Notes under the pieces: generated by a model
Told to the model about the DNA's origin: nothing
The model's input: only the letters and a program-made list of their open reading frames with translations
The model's database searches: none
NCBI GenBank assembly: GCA_000702085.1
Contig: JNKP01000006.1
Span: forward strand, 1-64,000
Direction: 5' to 3'
Length of the DNA: 64,000 bases
Source of the DNA: Lachnospiraceae bacterium P6A3
GTDB lineage: Bacteria > Bacillota > Clostridia > Lachnospirales > Lachnospiraceae
Made by a program: the position numbers and the translations under genes
In this document: positions 1-7,607 of the stretch, in pieces
Numbering within the stretch: the first letter of the stretch is position 1
How the letters are laid out: each line of letters starts with the position of its first letter

Positions 1-91
1 TGGTGAAAACCGGATATAGATTATCGGCTTCTGATCCCAGGATGCAGCAATCGTGCTTATCTTTTGCAACATCGATACCAACATAGATCAT
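1..91 (-). CDS. IS110-family DEDD transposase, N-terminal fragment cut by the window edge
   Basis: Reading the minus strand from 91 gives MIYVGIDVAKDKHDCC followed by ILGSEADNLYPVFT, a typical IS110/IS1111 N-terminus. The Asp in YVGIDVAK is the first acidic residue of the RuvC-like DEDD nuclease fold that these recombinases use. An ATG six bases upstream (97) is in frame, but an AGGAGG at 106-101 sits at better spacing from 91, so I chose 91. Only about 30 residues are in the window; the catalytic Ser domain would lie beyond the left edge. Whether the full gene is intact cannot be judged. Confidence 0.85.
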   Translation of the reverse strand, partial: MIYVGIDVAKDKHDCCILGSEADNLYPVFT

Positions 92-119
92 ACGCATGAT
101 CCTCCTAAAAAGTATTTGA

Positions 120-300
120 CGCTGTATTGGATCCACAGAGCTCTCTGCCGATGTAACCTCGTTCTACATAAACCGTCATGCGGTATCTAACTGATTAACA
201 TTGTGACAAAGAGGCTGTGGTTGGAGCCTTTCGGGAAACCGTCTGAGCGGTAGGAGGTACAAACCAATCCACAGCATCTTCAAAAGCATACCCTATACCT
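120..300 (-). ncRNA. Candidate bridge RNA in the non-coding end of the IS110 element
   Basis: In the IS110 group the non-coding end upstream of the transposase is transcribed into a bridge RNA whose two loops pair with target and donor DNA. This segment has the expected position and strand. It can form a clear stem: GCTGTGG (214-220) pairs with CCACAGC (269-275) and extends by TTGG (221-224) with CCAA (264-267) around one unpaired base, enclosing a loop of about 39 nt. A second, weaker set of pairings lies nearer the transposase (about 150-180). The function is inferred from family knowledge; the ends are approximate. Confidence 0.45.
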
Positions 301-348
301 TAGAACAGGTAAAGAATGGGTATGACTATATAATACGAGGAGTTATAT

Positions 349-735
349 ATGTATCTTAAAAATGTAGGAATCTTTGTTAAGGACCTTGAGGGTGCCAGGA
401 AATTTTTTGAAAGCTATTTTCATGCAAAAGTATTAAAGACCTTTGATAATCCGGATAAGGGATACTATTCATACATACTTGAGCTTGACGGTCAGGCATG
501 GATCGAGCTTATGACCAAGCCGGAGATCGTAGATGCGCCCAAGGATCCCAATCGCAGCGGGCTTGCGCATATCTGCTTTAAGATCGATACCAGAGAAGAA
601 CTGAATGATATAATAAAGAGGTTCAAAGAGGACGGATATAAAATCCAGTACGAGCCCTCTTCACCCGAAGGTGCCGGAGAGGTTCGTGCCGTAACTTTTG
701 AAGATATCGTAATAGAAGCAAATTACGGTTATTGA
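349..735 (+). CDS. VOC-superfamily (glyoxalase/dioxygenase fold) protein
   Basis: A 128-residue protein with the beta-alpha-beta-beta-beta VOC fold. It starts MYLKNVGIFVKDLEGARKFF, the usual opening of glyoxalase-like proteins, and contains the later strands SGLAHICFKIDT and EVRAVTFEDIVIEANYG. VOC proteins bind a divalent metal and act as glyoxalases, dioxygenases, epimerases or resistance proteins; the substrate cannot be read from sequence. A GAGGAG at 338-343 precedes the ATG, and a TATAAT at 329-334 may be its -10 box. The stop lies 17 nt before the likely start of the next gene, so the two are probably cotranscribed. The gene lies next to the IS110 end. Confidence 0.75.
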   Translation: MYLKNVGIFVKDLEGARKFFESYFHAKVLKTFDNPDKGYYSYILELDGQAWIELMTKPEIVDAPKDPNRSGLAHICFKIDTREELNDIIKRFKEDGYKIQYEPSSPEGAGEVRAVTFEDIVIEANYGY

Positions 736-752
736 TCTATACAGGTGAATAT

Positions 753-1937
753 ATGAAATTTGATTTTGATAAAGTATATGACAGAAAAAATACCAATTCA
801 CTAAAATGGGACTTCGCCATAGAAAGACATCATTCTCCCGACGAACTTCCCATGTGGGTTGCAGATATGGATTTTCCGTCACCTGAGCCGATCGGAGAAG
901 CCCTTATTAAGGCTTCTTCCTTCGGCTTTTTCGGGTATACGGAGCCCGGAGACCCGGACAGGAGAATAGTATCCGAATGGTATGACAGGAGGCATGGATT
1001 TAAACCGGATCCGGACAGTATTATCTTTACTCCCGGAACGGTTTTCGGACTGACGGTTGCGATACTGGCCTTCACGAATCCGGATGATGCGGTTATGATA
1101 TCGGAGCCGGTATATTACCCTTTCAGCGAAGCGGTTATCGATAACGGAAGAAAACTCGTAAGAAATACTCTTATCCTCGGAGAAGACGGAAAGTATTCGT
1201 TTGATTTCGATTCATTCGAAAAACAGATAGTGGAGGAAAATGTAAAGATATATCTCTTATGTTCTCCTCATAATCCTGTAGGCAGAGTCTGGACGGAGGA
1301 TGAATTAAGAAGGATAGGAGAGATCACATTAAAGCATAATGTTTTGGTAGTTGCCGATGAGATACATGCGGACTTTGTATATGAGGATAATTATTTTATA
1401 AGCTTCCCCTCATTATCCGATGAGATCGGAAACAATACCATACTTTGCACCGCACCTTCCAAAACCTTTAACACAGCCGGCCTTCAGATATCTCCGATCA
1501 TGATATTCGATTCCGATAAGAGAAGGATATATAAGAAAAAGCTGGGTGCCATAGGATACTCACAGGTTGACTATCTTGCCCTTGAAGCCATGAAGGCTGC
1601 GTACACGAAGTGTGATGAATGGGTGGATGCTCTTGTTGATTATATTCATGAGAATATCCTGTATATGGAAGGCTTTGTTAAAGAGAGACTGCCCGAACTT
1701 AAAATGATCCACCCTCAGGGAACGTATCTGACATGGGTTGATTTCTCGGAACTCGGTCTTAACTCAAGAGATCTGGAAAGGCTTATAAGAGAAGATGCGA
1801 AGCTGTGGCTGGATGCGGGATTTATCTTCGGAAAAAGCGGCGATGGATTTCAAAGATTCAATCTTGCAGCTCCGAGAAAGCTGATAGAGGATGCACTTGA
1901 AAGACTTGAAAGAGCTGTAATTGCAATAAGAAAATGA
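753..1937 (+). CDS. patB: MalY/PatB-family PLP-dependent C-S lyase/aminotransferase
   Basis: A 394-residue fold-type I PLP enzyme of the MalY/PatB group, which cleaves C-S bonds (cystathionine beta-lyase activity) and can act as an aminotransferase. Family marks are the opening MKFDFDKVYDRK, ELPMWVADMDFPSP, the NPVGRVW segment, ADEIHADFV (Asp contacting the PLP pyridine nitrogen) and the Schiff-base Lys at about residue 237 in APSKTFNTAG. An in-frame TTG at 732 would overlap the VOC gene; the ATG at 753, with AGGTGA just upstream, is the better start. It sits upstream of three sulfur amino acid genes, supporting a role in methionine/cysteine metabolism. A terminator follows. Confidence 0.85.
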   Translation: MKFDFDKVYDRKNTNSLKWDFAIERHHSPDELPMWVADMDFPSPEPIGEALIKASSFGFFGYTEPGDPDRRIVSEWYDRRHGFKPDPDSIIFTPGTVFGLTVAILAFTNPDDAVMISEPVYYPFSEAVIDNGRKLVRNTLILGEDGKYSFDFDSFEKQIVEENVKIYLLCSPHNPVGRVWTEDELRRIGEITLKHNVLVVADEIHADFVYEDNYFISFPSLSDEIGNNTILCTAPSKTFNTAGLQISPIMIFDSDKRRIYKKKLGAIGYSQVDYLALEAMKAAYTKCDEWVDALVDYIHENILYMEGFVKERLPELKMIHPQGTYLTWVDFSELGLNSRDLERLIREDAKLWLDAGFIFGKSGDGFQRFNLAAPRKLIEDALERLERAVIAIRK

Positions 1938-1994
1938 TATAAAAATCAGGCAAAATGAGGACGCTAAATACCTCGAAATGCCGATGAATACTGA

Positions 1995-2037
1995 AAGAGC
2001 GGGTTATAAGTTTTTCTTATAGCCCGCTCTTGATTTT
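1995..2037 (+). terminator. Intrinsic terminator after the patB-like gene
   Basis: A perfect stem of AGAGCGGGTTATAAG (1996-2010) with CTTATAGCCCGCTCT (2016-2030) encloses a TTTTT loop and is followed by TGATTTT. It separates the first sulfur gene from the metY transcription unit. Confidence 0.85.
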
Positions 2038-2147
2038 ATGAATTATACAGACTTCTAAAAGCGGTGTATCTTAATATCATCAAACAAAACAAAACTCCCT
2101 CACACAGTTGAGGAGAAAGCAAAAGAGATTTTCAGGAGGTATTGATT

Positions 2148-3443
2148 ATGAGCAACCACGAATTTAAATTTGAAACCAAGCAGCTTCATGTAGGACAGGA
2201 ACAGGCAGATCCCGTAACCGATTCAAGAGCGGTTCCCATTTACCAGACTACCTCCTATGTATTCCACAGTGCACAGCACGCAGCAGACAGATTCAATCTC
2301 AGGGATGCAGGAAATATCTACGGAAGACTTACCAACTCAACCCAGGGTGTTCTCGAAGAGAGAATCGCAGCACTCGAAGGCGGAGTCGCAGCACTTGCAC
2401 TTGCATCCGGTGCAGCAGCAGTAACTTATTCAATCCTTGCAGTCGCAGGCGCAGGCGATAATATCGTAGCCCAGAACAGCATCTATGGCGGTAGCTACAA
2501 CCTCCTTGATAATACGCTTCCCACCTACGGCATTGATACCAAGTTTGTTGATATTCATGATCATGCAGCAGTTGCCGCCGCTGTTGATGAAAAGACCAAG
2601 GCAATCTTCATCGAGACTCTCGGAAATCCCGGATCGGACATTCCCGATATCGAGAAGATTGCGGAGATCGCACACTCACATAAGATTCCTCTTATTATAG
2701 ATAATACTTTCGGAACTCCCTATCTTATCCGTCCTCTTGAGCACGGCGCAGACATTGTAGTTCACTCCGCTACCAAATTCATCGGCGGACACGGAACCAC
2801 ACTTGGAGGAATCATTGTAGACGGCGGTAAGTTCGATTGGGCAGCATCCGGAAAGTTCCCCAGATTCACCGAGCCCAATGTAAGCTATCACGGAGTATCC
2901 TTCGTAGGAGCCGTAGGACCTGCAGCATATGTTACTTACATCAGAGCAATCCTTCTTCGTGATACCGGAGCCGCTATCTCACCCTTCAACGCATGGGCAC
3001 TTATCCAGGGACTTGAGACCCTCAGCTTAAGACTTGACCGTCATGCAGAGAATACCAAGAAGGTTGTTGAATTCCTTTCAAATCACCCTCTTGTAGAGAA
3101 GATAAGTCATCCTTCACTTAAGGATCACCCTCAGCATGATCTGTACGAGAAGTACTTCCCCAACGGCGGCGGTTCAATTTTCACCTTCGATATCAAGGGA
3201 GGCCAGAAAGAAGCATACGCATTCATCGACGGACTGAAGATATTCTCACTTCTCGCAAATGTAGCTGATGTTAAGAGCCTTGTTATTCATCCTTATGACA
3301 CCACTCATGCAGAGATGACTCCCGAGCAGCTTGAAGCAGCCGGAATCAGCCAGGCTACCATCCGTCTTTCAATCGGAACCGAGCACATCGATGACATTAT
3401 CTGGGATCTTGAACAGGGATTTGAAGCAGTAAAGGCATTATGA
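2148..3443 (+). CDS. metY: O-acetylhomoserine sulfhydrylase (O-acetylhomoserine aminocarboxypropyltransferase)
   Basis: A 431-residue Cys/Met-metabolism PLP enzyme of MetY length. It condenses O-acetylhomoserine with sulfide to give homocysteine (direct sulfhydrylation). Visible motifs are the N-terminal [44 protein letters not shown] and the PLP Lys at residue 210 in [20 protein letters not shown] at 2134-2140 is ideally spaced from the ATG at 2148; a TTG at 2142 in frame is less likely. No SAM or T-box riboswitch is recognisable upstream. The stop overlaps the next start (ATGA), so translation is coupled. Confidence 0.92.
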   Translation: MSNHEFKFETKQLHVGQEQADPVTDSRAVPIYQTTSYVFHSAQHAADRFNLRDAGNIYGRLTNSTQGVLEERIAALEGGVAALALASGAAAVTYSILAVAGAGDNIVAQNSIYGGSYNLLDNTLPTYGIDTKFVDIHDHAAVAAAVDEKTKAIFIETLGNPGSDIPDIEKIAEIAHSHKIPLIIDNTFGTPYLIRPLEHGADIVVHSATKFIGGHGTTLGGIIVDGGKFDWAASGKFPRFTEPNVSYHGVSFVGAVGPAAYVTYIRAILLRDTGAAISPFNAWALIQGLETLSLRLDRHAENTKKVVEFLSNHPLVEKISHPSLKDHPQHDLYEKYFPNGGGSIFTFDIKGGQKEAYAFIDGLKIFSLLANVADVKSLVIHPYDTTHAEMTPEQLEAAGISQATIRLSIGTEHIDDIIWDLEQGFEAVKAL

Positions 3444-4588
3444 GTATAAGCATAGACACAACCTGTATACACGGAAAAAATCATATTGAAGAAAACCACC
3501 CGTATCGCTCACTTACGACACCGATATTCCAGGTAGCAACATTTGCCCACCCGGGTATCGGAAAGTCGACGGGATATGATTATTCAAGAGTCGGCAATCC
3601 TACCAGGGACGATCTTGAACAGGTTGTGAATGATCTTGAGCACGGAAGCGGATGCCTTGCGACAACAAACGGCATGGCAGCTATATGGCTTACACTTGAA
3701 CTTTTTTCACCCGGTGATCATATAGTGGCATCCGAAGATCTGTACGGAGGATCTGTAAGACTCTTCGATGCAGTAAGAGACAGTCACGGATTAAGTGTTG
3801 ATTATATAAATACTTCTCATCCGGAGCTTGTCAGAAAAGCCATTAATGAACACACCAAAGCACTATACATCGAAACGCCCAGCAATCCGATGATGGAAGT
3901 TACGGATCTGTCGGAGATGAGAAAGATCGCTGACGAACATGGTCTTTTACTCATTGTCGATAATACTTTCCTGTCACCCTACTACCAGAATCCGATAGAT
4001 TTCGGAGCAGACATCGTGATTCACAGCGGGACGAAGTACCTTGAAGGGCATAATGACACGCTGGCCGGATTTGTTATCTCCAAAACGGCAGACCTACACG
4101 ATAAACTTTCCTTCCTTTACAAAACTACCGGTCCGTGTCTCGCACCCTTCGACTGTTTCCTCGTATTAAGGGGCATCAAGACTCTTGCTGTAAGACTTGA
4201 AAGGCAGCAGGAAAACGCAATCAGGATTGCCAAATGGCTCAGATCAAATAAGAATGTAACGGATGTTTATTATGTCGGACTTGAAGACCATCCGGGATAT
4301 GAAACAAACAAAAAACAGACGAGGGGCTTCGGCGGAATGATATCCTTCAGAACGAAGGATAAGGAAACGGCCGAAAGAGTCCTGGCAAAGGTAAAGATAA
4401 TCACATTTGCGGAAAGCCTCGGCGGAGTAGAGTCATTGATCACATATCCGATGATACAGACTCACGGATATATAGATCCTCAGGTAAGAGAGAAACTGGG
4501 AATAACCGACACTTTACTCAGATTATCGGTCGGAATAGAAGATGCGGATGATCTCATCAGGGATCTGGAACAGGCGTTTAACGAGTAG
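3440..4588 (+). CDS. Trans-sulfuration PLP enzyme (cystathionine gamma-synthase/lyase family)
   Basis: A 382-residue member of the Cys/Met-metabolism PLP family. It has YDYSRVGNPT near residue 46, TTNGMAAIW, IETPSNPMMEV, LIVDNTFLSPYYQNP and the Schiff-base Lys at about residue 199 in VIHSGTKYLEGHNDTLAG. This length and motif set cover cystathionine gamma-synthase, beta-lyase and gamma-lyase, which cannot be separated confidently by eye. Translational coupling to metY (4-base overlap) and proximity to cysK suggest interconversion of cysteine, cystathionine and homocysteine. Cystathionine gamma-synthase or gamma-lyase are the likeliest assignments. Confidence 0.8.
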   Translation: MSISIDTTCIHGKNHIEENHPYRSLTTPIFQVATFAHPGIGKSTGYDYSRVGNPTRDDLEQVVNDLEHGSGCLATTNGMAAIWLTLELFSPGDHIVASEDLYGGSVRLFDAVRDSHGLSVDYINTSHPELVRKAINEHTKALYIETPSNPMMEVTDLSEMRKIADEHGLLLIVDNTFLSPYYQNPIDFGADIVIHSGTKYLEGHNDTLAGFVISKTADLHDKLSFLYKTTGPCLAPFDCFLVLRGIKTLAVRLERQQENAIRIAKWLRSNKNVTDVYYVGLEDHPGYETNKKQTRGFGGMISFRTKDKETAERVLAKVKIITFAESLGGVESLITYPMIQTHGYIDPQVREKLGITDTLLRLSVGIEDADDLIRDLEQAFNE

Positions 4589-4612
4589 CATTACAGATAT
4601 GGAGGACCATAT

Positions 4613-4651
4613 ATGTTTACAAGCGGATTTCGATGTAGTAAAACTTCATAA
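4613..4651 (+). CDS. Possible 12-residue leader peptide upstream of cysK
   Basis: A short ORF encoding MFTSGFRCSKTS follows GGAGG (4601-4605) at 7-nt spacing, a strong ribosome site for something so short. It contains one Cys and three Ser codons and lies 79 nt upstream of cysK. A Cys-containing leader could couple cysteine supply to downstream expression, but no classic attenuator terminator is visible before cysK, only a small hairpin at 4701-4716. It may equally be chance or a decayed gene start. Confidence 0.3.
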   Translation: MFTSGFRCSKTS

Positions 4652-4700
4652 TAGATAGATAAAGAAAAGCTACGACCTCGCAAAAAACAAAAAAATATTT

Positions 4701-4724
4701 AGGATCTTTAGATCCTGTAAGGAG
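4701..4724 (+). promoter_or_regulatory. Small hairpin next to the cysK ribosome-binding site
   Basis: AGGATC (4701-4706) pairs perfectly with GATCCT (4711-4716) around a TTTA loop, ending two bases before the AAGGAG ribosome site (4719-4724). It has no U-tract and is not a terminator. It could tune ribosome access or RNA stability. Confidence 0.4.
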
Positions 4725-4730
4725 ATTATT

Positions 4731-5663
4731 ATGGCTAAAATTTATAAAAGTGCAATTGAACTGATCGGAAACACTCCTCTTCTTGAGCTCACTCACATCG
4801 AGAAGAAATATGATCTTAAGGCAAAGCTTCTTGCTAAGGTTGAGTATTTCAATCCCGCAGGATCCGTTAAGGACCGCATTGCCAAGGAAATGATCGAAGC
4901 TGCCGAGAAGGACGGATCTCTTAAGCCCGGTGCAACCATTATCGAGCCTACTTCCGGAAATACCGGTATCGGACTTGCCGCTATCGCTGCTGCTAAGGGA
5001 TATAAGATCATCATCGTTCTTCCCGAGACCATGAGCGTTGAGCGCAGAAACATCATCAAGGCATATGGTGCAGAGATCGTTCTTACCGAAGGTGCTAAGG
5101 GTATGAAGGGAGCTATCGCTAAGGCCAACGAGCTTCATGAGCAGATTGAGAACAGCTTCATCCCCGCACAGTTTGATAACCCCGCTAACCCCGAAGCACA
5201 TTACAAGACCACCGGTCCCGAGATCTGGAACGATACCGACGGAGAAGTTGATGCATTTGTAGCAGGTGTTGGAACCGGCGGAACCATCACCGGCGTAGGA
5301 AAGTTCCTTAAGGAAAAGAAAGCAGACGTCAAGATCTTTGCAGTTGAGCCCGCTACCAGCCCCGTACTTTCCAAGGGCACTCCCGGAGCACATAAAATAC
5401 AGGGTATCGGAGCCGGATTCGTCCCCAATACCCTTGATACCAAGATCTATGATGAAGTTATAACCATCGAGAATGAAGTTGCATTCGAAGGCGGTAAAGA
5501 AATCTCCGTAGAAGAGGGATTCCAGGTAGGTATCTCTTCCGGAGCCGCACTTAAGGCAGGAATCGAAGTAGCTAAGCGTCCCGAGTTTGCGGGAAAGACC
5601 ATTGTAGTTCTTCTTCCCGACAGCGGTGACAGATACTACTCAACCGATCTGTTCAGCAACTAA
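4731..5663 (+). CDS. cysK: Cysteine synthase A (O-acetylserine sulfhydrylase)
   Basis: A 310-residue fold-type II PLP enzyme making cysteine from O-acetylserine and sulfide. Hallmarks are LIGNTPLLEL, the PLP Lys47 in NPAGSVKDR, the substrate loop PTSGNTGIG, PAQFDNPANP, the PLP-phosphate loop GVGTGGTITG and LPDSGDRYYST at the C-terminus. AAGGAG lies 6 nt before the ATG. It ends the sulfur block and converges on the minus-strand regulator at 5676. Only a weak dyad (AAGAAT with ATTCTT, around 5667-5685) lies between them as a possible shared terminator. Confidence 0.95.
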   Translation: MAKIYKSAIELIGNTPLLELTHIEKKYDLKAKLLAKVEYFNPAGSVKDRIAKEMIEAAEKDGSLKPGATIIEPTSGNTGIGLAAIAAAKGYKIIIVLPETMSVERRNIIKAYGAEIVLTEGAKGMKGAIAKANELHEQIENSFIPAQFDNPANPEAHYKTTGPEIWNDTDGEVDAFVAGVGTGGTITGVGKFLKEKKADVKIFAVEPATSPVLSKGTPGAHKIQGIGAGFVPNTLDTKIYDEVITIENEVAFEGGKEISVEEGFQVGISSGAALKAGIEVAKRPEFAGKTIVVLLPDSGDRYYSTDLFSN

Positions 5664-5675
5664 AAAGAATTCATA

Positions 5676-7409
5676 TCATTCTTCTACAGAAAAATACATT
5701 TTCTCAAAGGCTTCCCTCAATTCGGCGTTCCTTATGATCAGCTGGATTGAGGGTGCTCTCATTTTAGAGATCCAGATAAACTTACCTCTGTAAATGATAA
5801 TATTGATATTTCTGAACGGGCTGTTGGGATTTTCAACAAGCCTGTAATTTATATTTTTACGGGCATATTCTCTTGATATCTCAAGCTGTTCGACATATTC
5901 CTCATAGGTATAAGGAAGATCGAAAGGAAGAGGTCCTCCGGGAAGCTGCATGAAAATAGGAGCTTTCTCAAATTCCTCTTTGGTAATGAGGGGAACCTCG
6001 TCCACTACTTCCAGATCTCTTATCCAGACTTCCATCATGGTCTTGAGACCTCTTAAATACTCAATCTCTTTGGATATGATATCTTCCGATACATTGTTTC
6101 TCTTGAGTACATTTTTGAGAGTCTTCTCGGATATGGTACACATGGGAAGGCTTGCCAGAATGTTGTAACGGGGGCTTTTCTGGTATGTGTTGATCTTAAG
6201 AAACTCTATGAATTCGGGCTGGTTATAGTCCGTATACATTTCCATCAGCGGAGATGCATTTGCAATGACGGCATTTGCGGTCTGTCTTACTCCGGCTACG
6301 AAGTTCTTGGAAGTGGTGGTTCGGAAACAATATCCTTTGGGATCTCCGGAAATACCGGTTCCGATCATGGCAACGCCGCCGGCAACCCTGATAAGATGCT
6401 TAAATATATCATTATGTCTTTCTGGGAGGTAGTAAACCTCGACCTGTCCGGTCATATATAAAGGAAGAAGTGCTTCCAATGCAAACAGAATCTCCTTGGG
6501 AGTTGAATCCAGGTTGAGAACGTACTGGATCTTTACCCCCTTTTTAAGGATCATTGCCAGTCCGGTCATGAACTTTTTGGAGAAATCGGCATCGTTAATC
6601 AGATCCGACAGCTCAAAATCCGAGAACAGGAATACGGGGTCATTTGATTTGGATGAAATGATCAGCTTAAGTATGTCCAGCTCTGCTGCTTTGTGTCCGT
6701 CGATACCGAAGTAAACCTTGGACTTGGGAATGGAGAAGGGAACATTGGGAAGCTTTATTTCATCAAAATGAATCGATCTGATGTAGTCGTTTAGATCGAA
6801 CTCGTCAACATATTTGAGGAATACGGATACGTTCTTGTCTTCCGATACATTATCGTTATTGAGGATATATCCTTTCAAAAGAGTACAGAAAGAATCATAT
6901 GAATCGAATTTCTCCGATGCGGGAACGCTTAACAGATCTCTGAAAGCAGTCACGGATATATTCTTTCCCAGAGAAGGATATATAAATTTGCAGAGTGTGC
7001 TTACGAATTCCTCCGGATCGGGGGGACGACGCTTTCCTGTCCTGATTCTCGAAATGTATGAAGGGTCGTAGTTCATAACCCTGGACATTTCGGAAGCGTT
7101 AAGAGAGAGCTCTCTTATAAGGAAGTTAAAATTCTCGTAATTGAACGGAACGTTCAAAAGAGAGAGGTCGGAATCAAATGCCTCTAAAACATCGGATGCA
7201 TTAATGGGGTCTCTGCCGTTTTTGCGAGACAGTGACTCAATGCCGAATGCAAGTTCCTCCAATACTCCTCTGTTATCAAGAGAGGGTATTCTCTGACCGG
7301 TACGGTAGCGGCTGATGACAACCTGTGAAACACCGCTTTCGAGTGACAATTCCTTGGCGGAAACACCAAGTTCTTTCAAGTATGAATCCAAACGTTCTGA
7401 AAAAGACAT
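5676..7409 (-). CDS. Large double helix-turn-helix regulator of unknown signal
   Basis: A 577-residue protein with two XRE-like HTH units. The first is at about residues 6-42 (KELSLESGVSQVVISRYRTG) and the second at about 93-135 (ASEMSRVMNYDPSYISRIRTG). The remaining ~440 residues form a mixed alpha/beta region (for example KVYFGIDGHKAAELDILKLI and GVAMIGTGISGDPKGYCF) that I do not recognise as a named ligand-binding domain. No membrane segment is apparent. Two HTHs in tandem suggest binding to an extended or palindromic operator. A perfect 22-bp palindrome lies 33 bp upstream of its start, so autoregulation is plausible. The start has a weak upstream ribosome site (AAAGGA). Confidence 0.7.
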   Translation of the reverse strand: MSFSERLDSYLKELGVSAKELSLESGVSQVVISRYRTGQRIPSLDNRGVLEELAFGIESLSRKNGRDPINASDVLEAFDSDLSLLNVPFNYENFNFLIRELSLNASEMSRVMNYDPSYISRIRTGKRRPPDPEEFVSTLCKFIYPSLGKNISVTAFRDLLSVPASEKFDSYDSFCTLLKGYILNNDNVSEDKNVSVFLKYVDEFDLNDYIRSIHFDEIKLPNVPFSIPKSKVYFGIDGHKAAELDILKLIISSKSNDPVFLFSDFELSDLINDADFSKKFMTGLAMILKKGVKIQYVLNLDSTPKEILFALEALLPLYMTGQVEVYYLPERHNDIFKHLIRVAGGVAMIGTGISGDPKGYCFRTTTSKNFVAGVRQTANAVIANASPLMEMYTDYNQPEFIEFLKINTYQKSPRYNILASLPMCTISEKTLKNVLKRNNVSEDIISKEIEYLRGLKTMMEVWIRDLEVVDEVPLITKEEFEKAPIFMQLPGGPLPFDLPYTYEEYVEQLEISREYARKNINYRLVENPNSPFRNINIIIYRGKFIWISKMRAPSIQLIIRNAELREAFEKMYFSVEE

Positions 7410-7441
7410 AATCCCAATCCTTTAGTAATACAGTCAATGCC

Positions 7442-7463
7442 AATATTGGTAATTACCAATATT
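7442..7463. promoter_or_regulatory. Perfect 22-bp palindrome, operator candidate
   Basis: Positions 7442-7463 read the same on both strands, with core GGTAATTACC flanked by AATATT on each side. It lies in the divergent intergenic region, 33 bp upstream of the double-HTH gene and about 70 bp upstream of the GH5 promoter. A perfect dyad of this length in a divergent region is typical of a repressor site; the neighbouring double-HTH protein is the natural candidate to bind it. Confidence 0.6.
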
Positions 7464-7480
7464 AACCATATATTACCTTA

Positions 7481-7492
7481 TAACGCGCGTTA
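7481..7492. promoter_or_regulatory. Second palindrome, TAACGCGCGTTA
   Basis: A perfect 12-bp dyad 17 bp beyond the 22-bp palindrome in the same divergent region. Its CG-rich core stands out against AT-rich surroundings. It could be a second regulator site. Confidence 0.35.
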
Positions 7493-7533
7493 AAGGAAGC
7501 ATTTTTTTGACGTATTTTTTTATCCATATTTAA

Positions 7534-7564
7534 TTGACGGGGCGTTATATCTCTTTGGTATAAT
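7534..7564 (+). promoter_or_regulatory. Sigma-A-type promoter of the GH5 gene
   Basis: TTGACG (7534-7539) and TATAAT (7559-7564) are separated by 19 bp, slightly longer than the usual 17. The -10 box is consensus and lies 43 bp before the ATG at 7608. Confidence 0.55.
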
Positions 7565-7607
7565 TAGAAGGTAGTTGAAAACGTTTTGACTAAAGAAGGA
7601 AAACGGT

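Larger units (their letters stand above)
1..330. mobile_element. IS110-family insertion sequence, one end (partial)
   Basis: The left edge holds the start of an IS110-type transposase read leftwards (1-91, minus) and about 230 bp of non-coding sequence upstream of it. IS110 elements lack conventional terminal inverted repeats and carry a long non-coding end beside the transposase, which fits this layout. The exact outer boundary cannot be fixed. An imperfect inverted repeat at 287-324 (CATACCC with GGGTATG outside, ACCT with AGGT inside) lies near where the end should be, and the next gene begins at 349. The rest of the element is outside the window. Confidence 0.7.

Noticed and set aside
2038-2147. 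A SAM (S-box) or T-box riboswitch before metY
   Set aside because: The 110-bp region is too short and lacks conserved S-box or T-box sequences; only a good ribosome site is visible.
4617-5393. A 258-codon minus-strand frame over cysK
   Set aside because: Covers the coding region of a clearly intact cysK; composition is Ser/Gly/Leu-rich without motifs.
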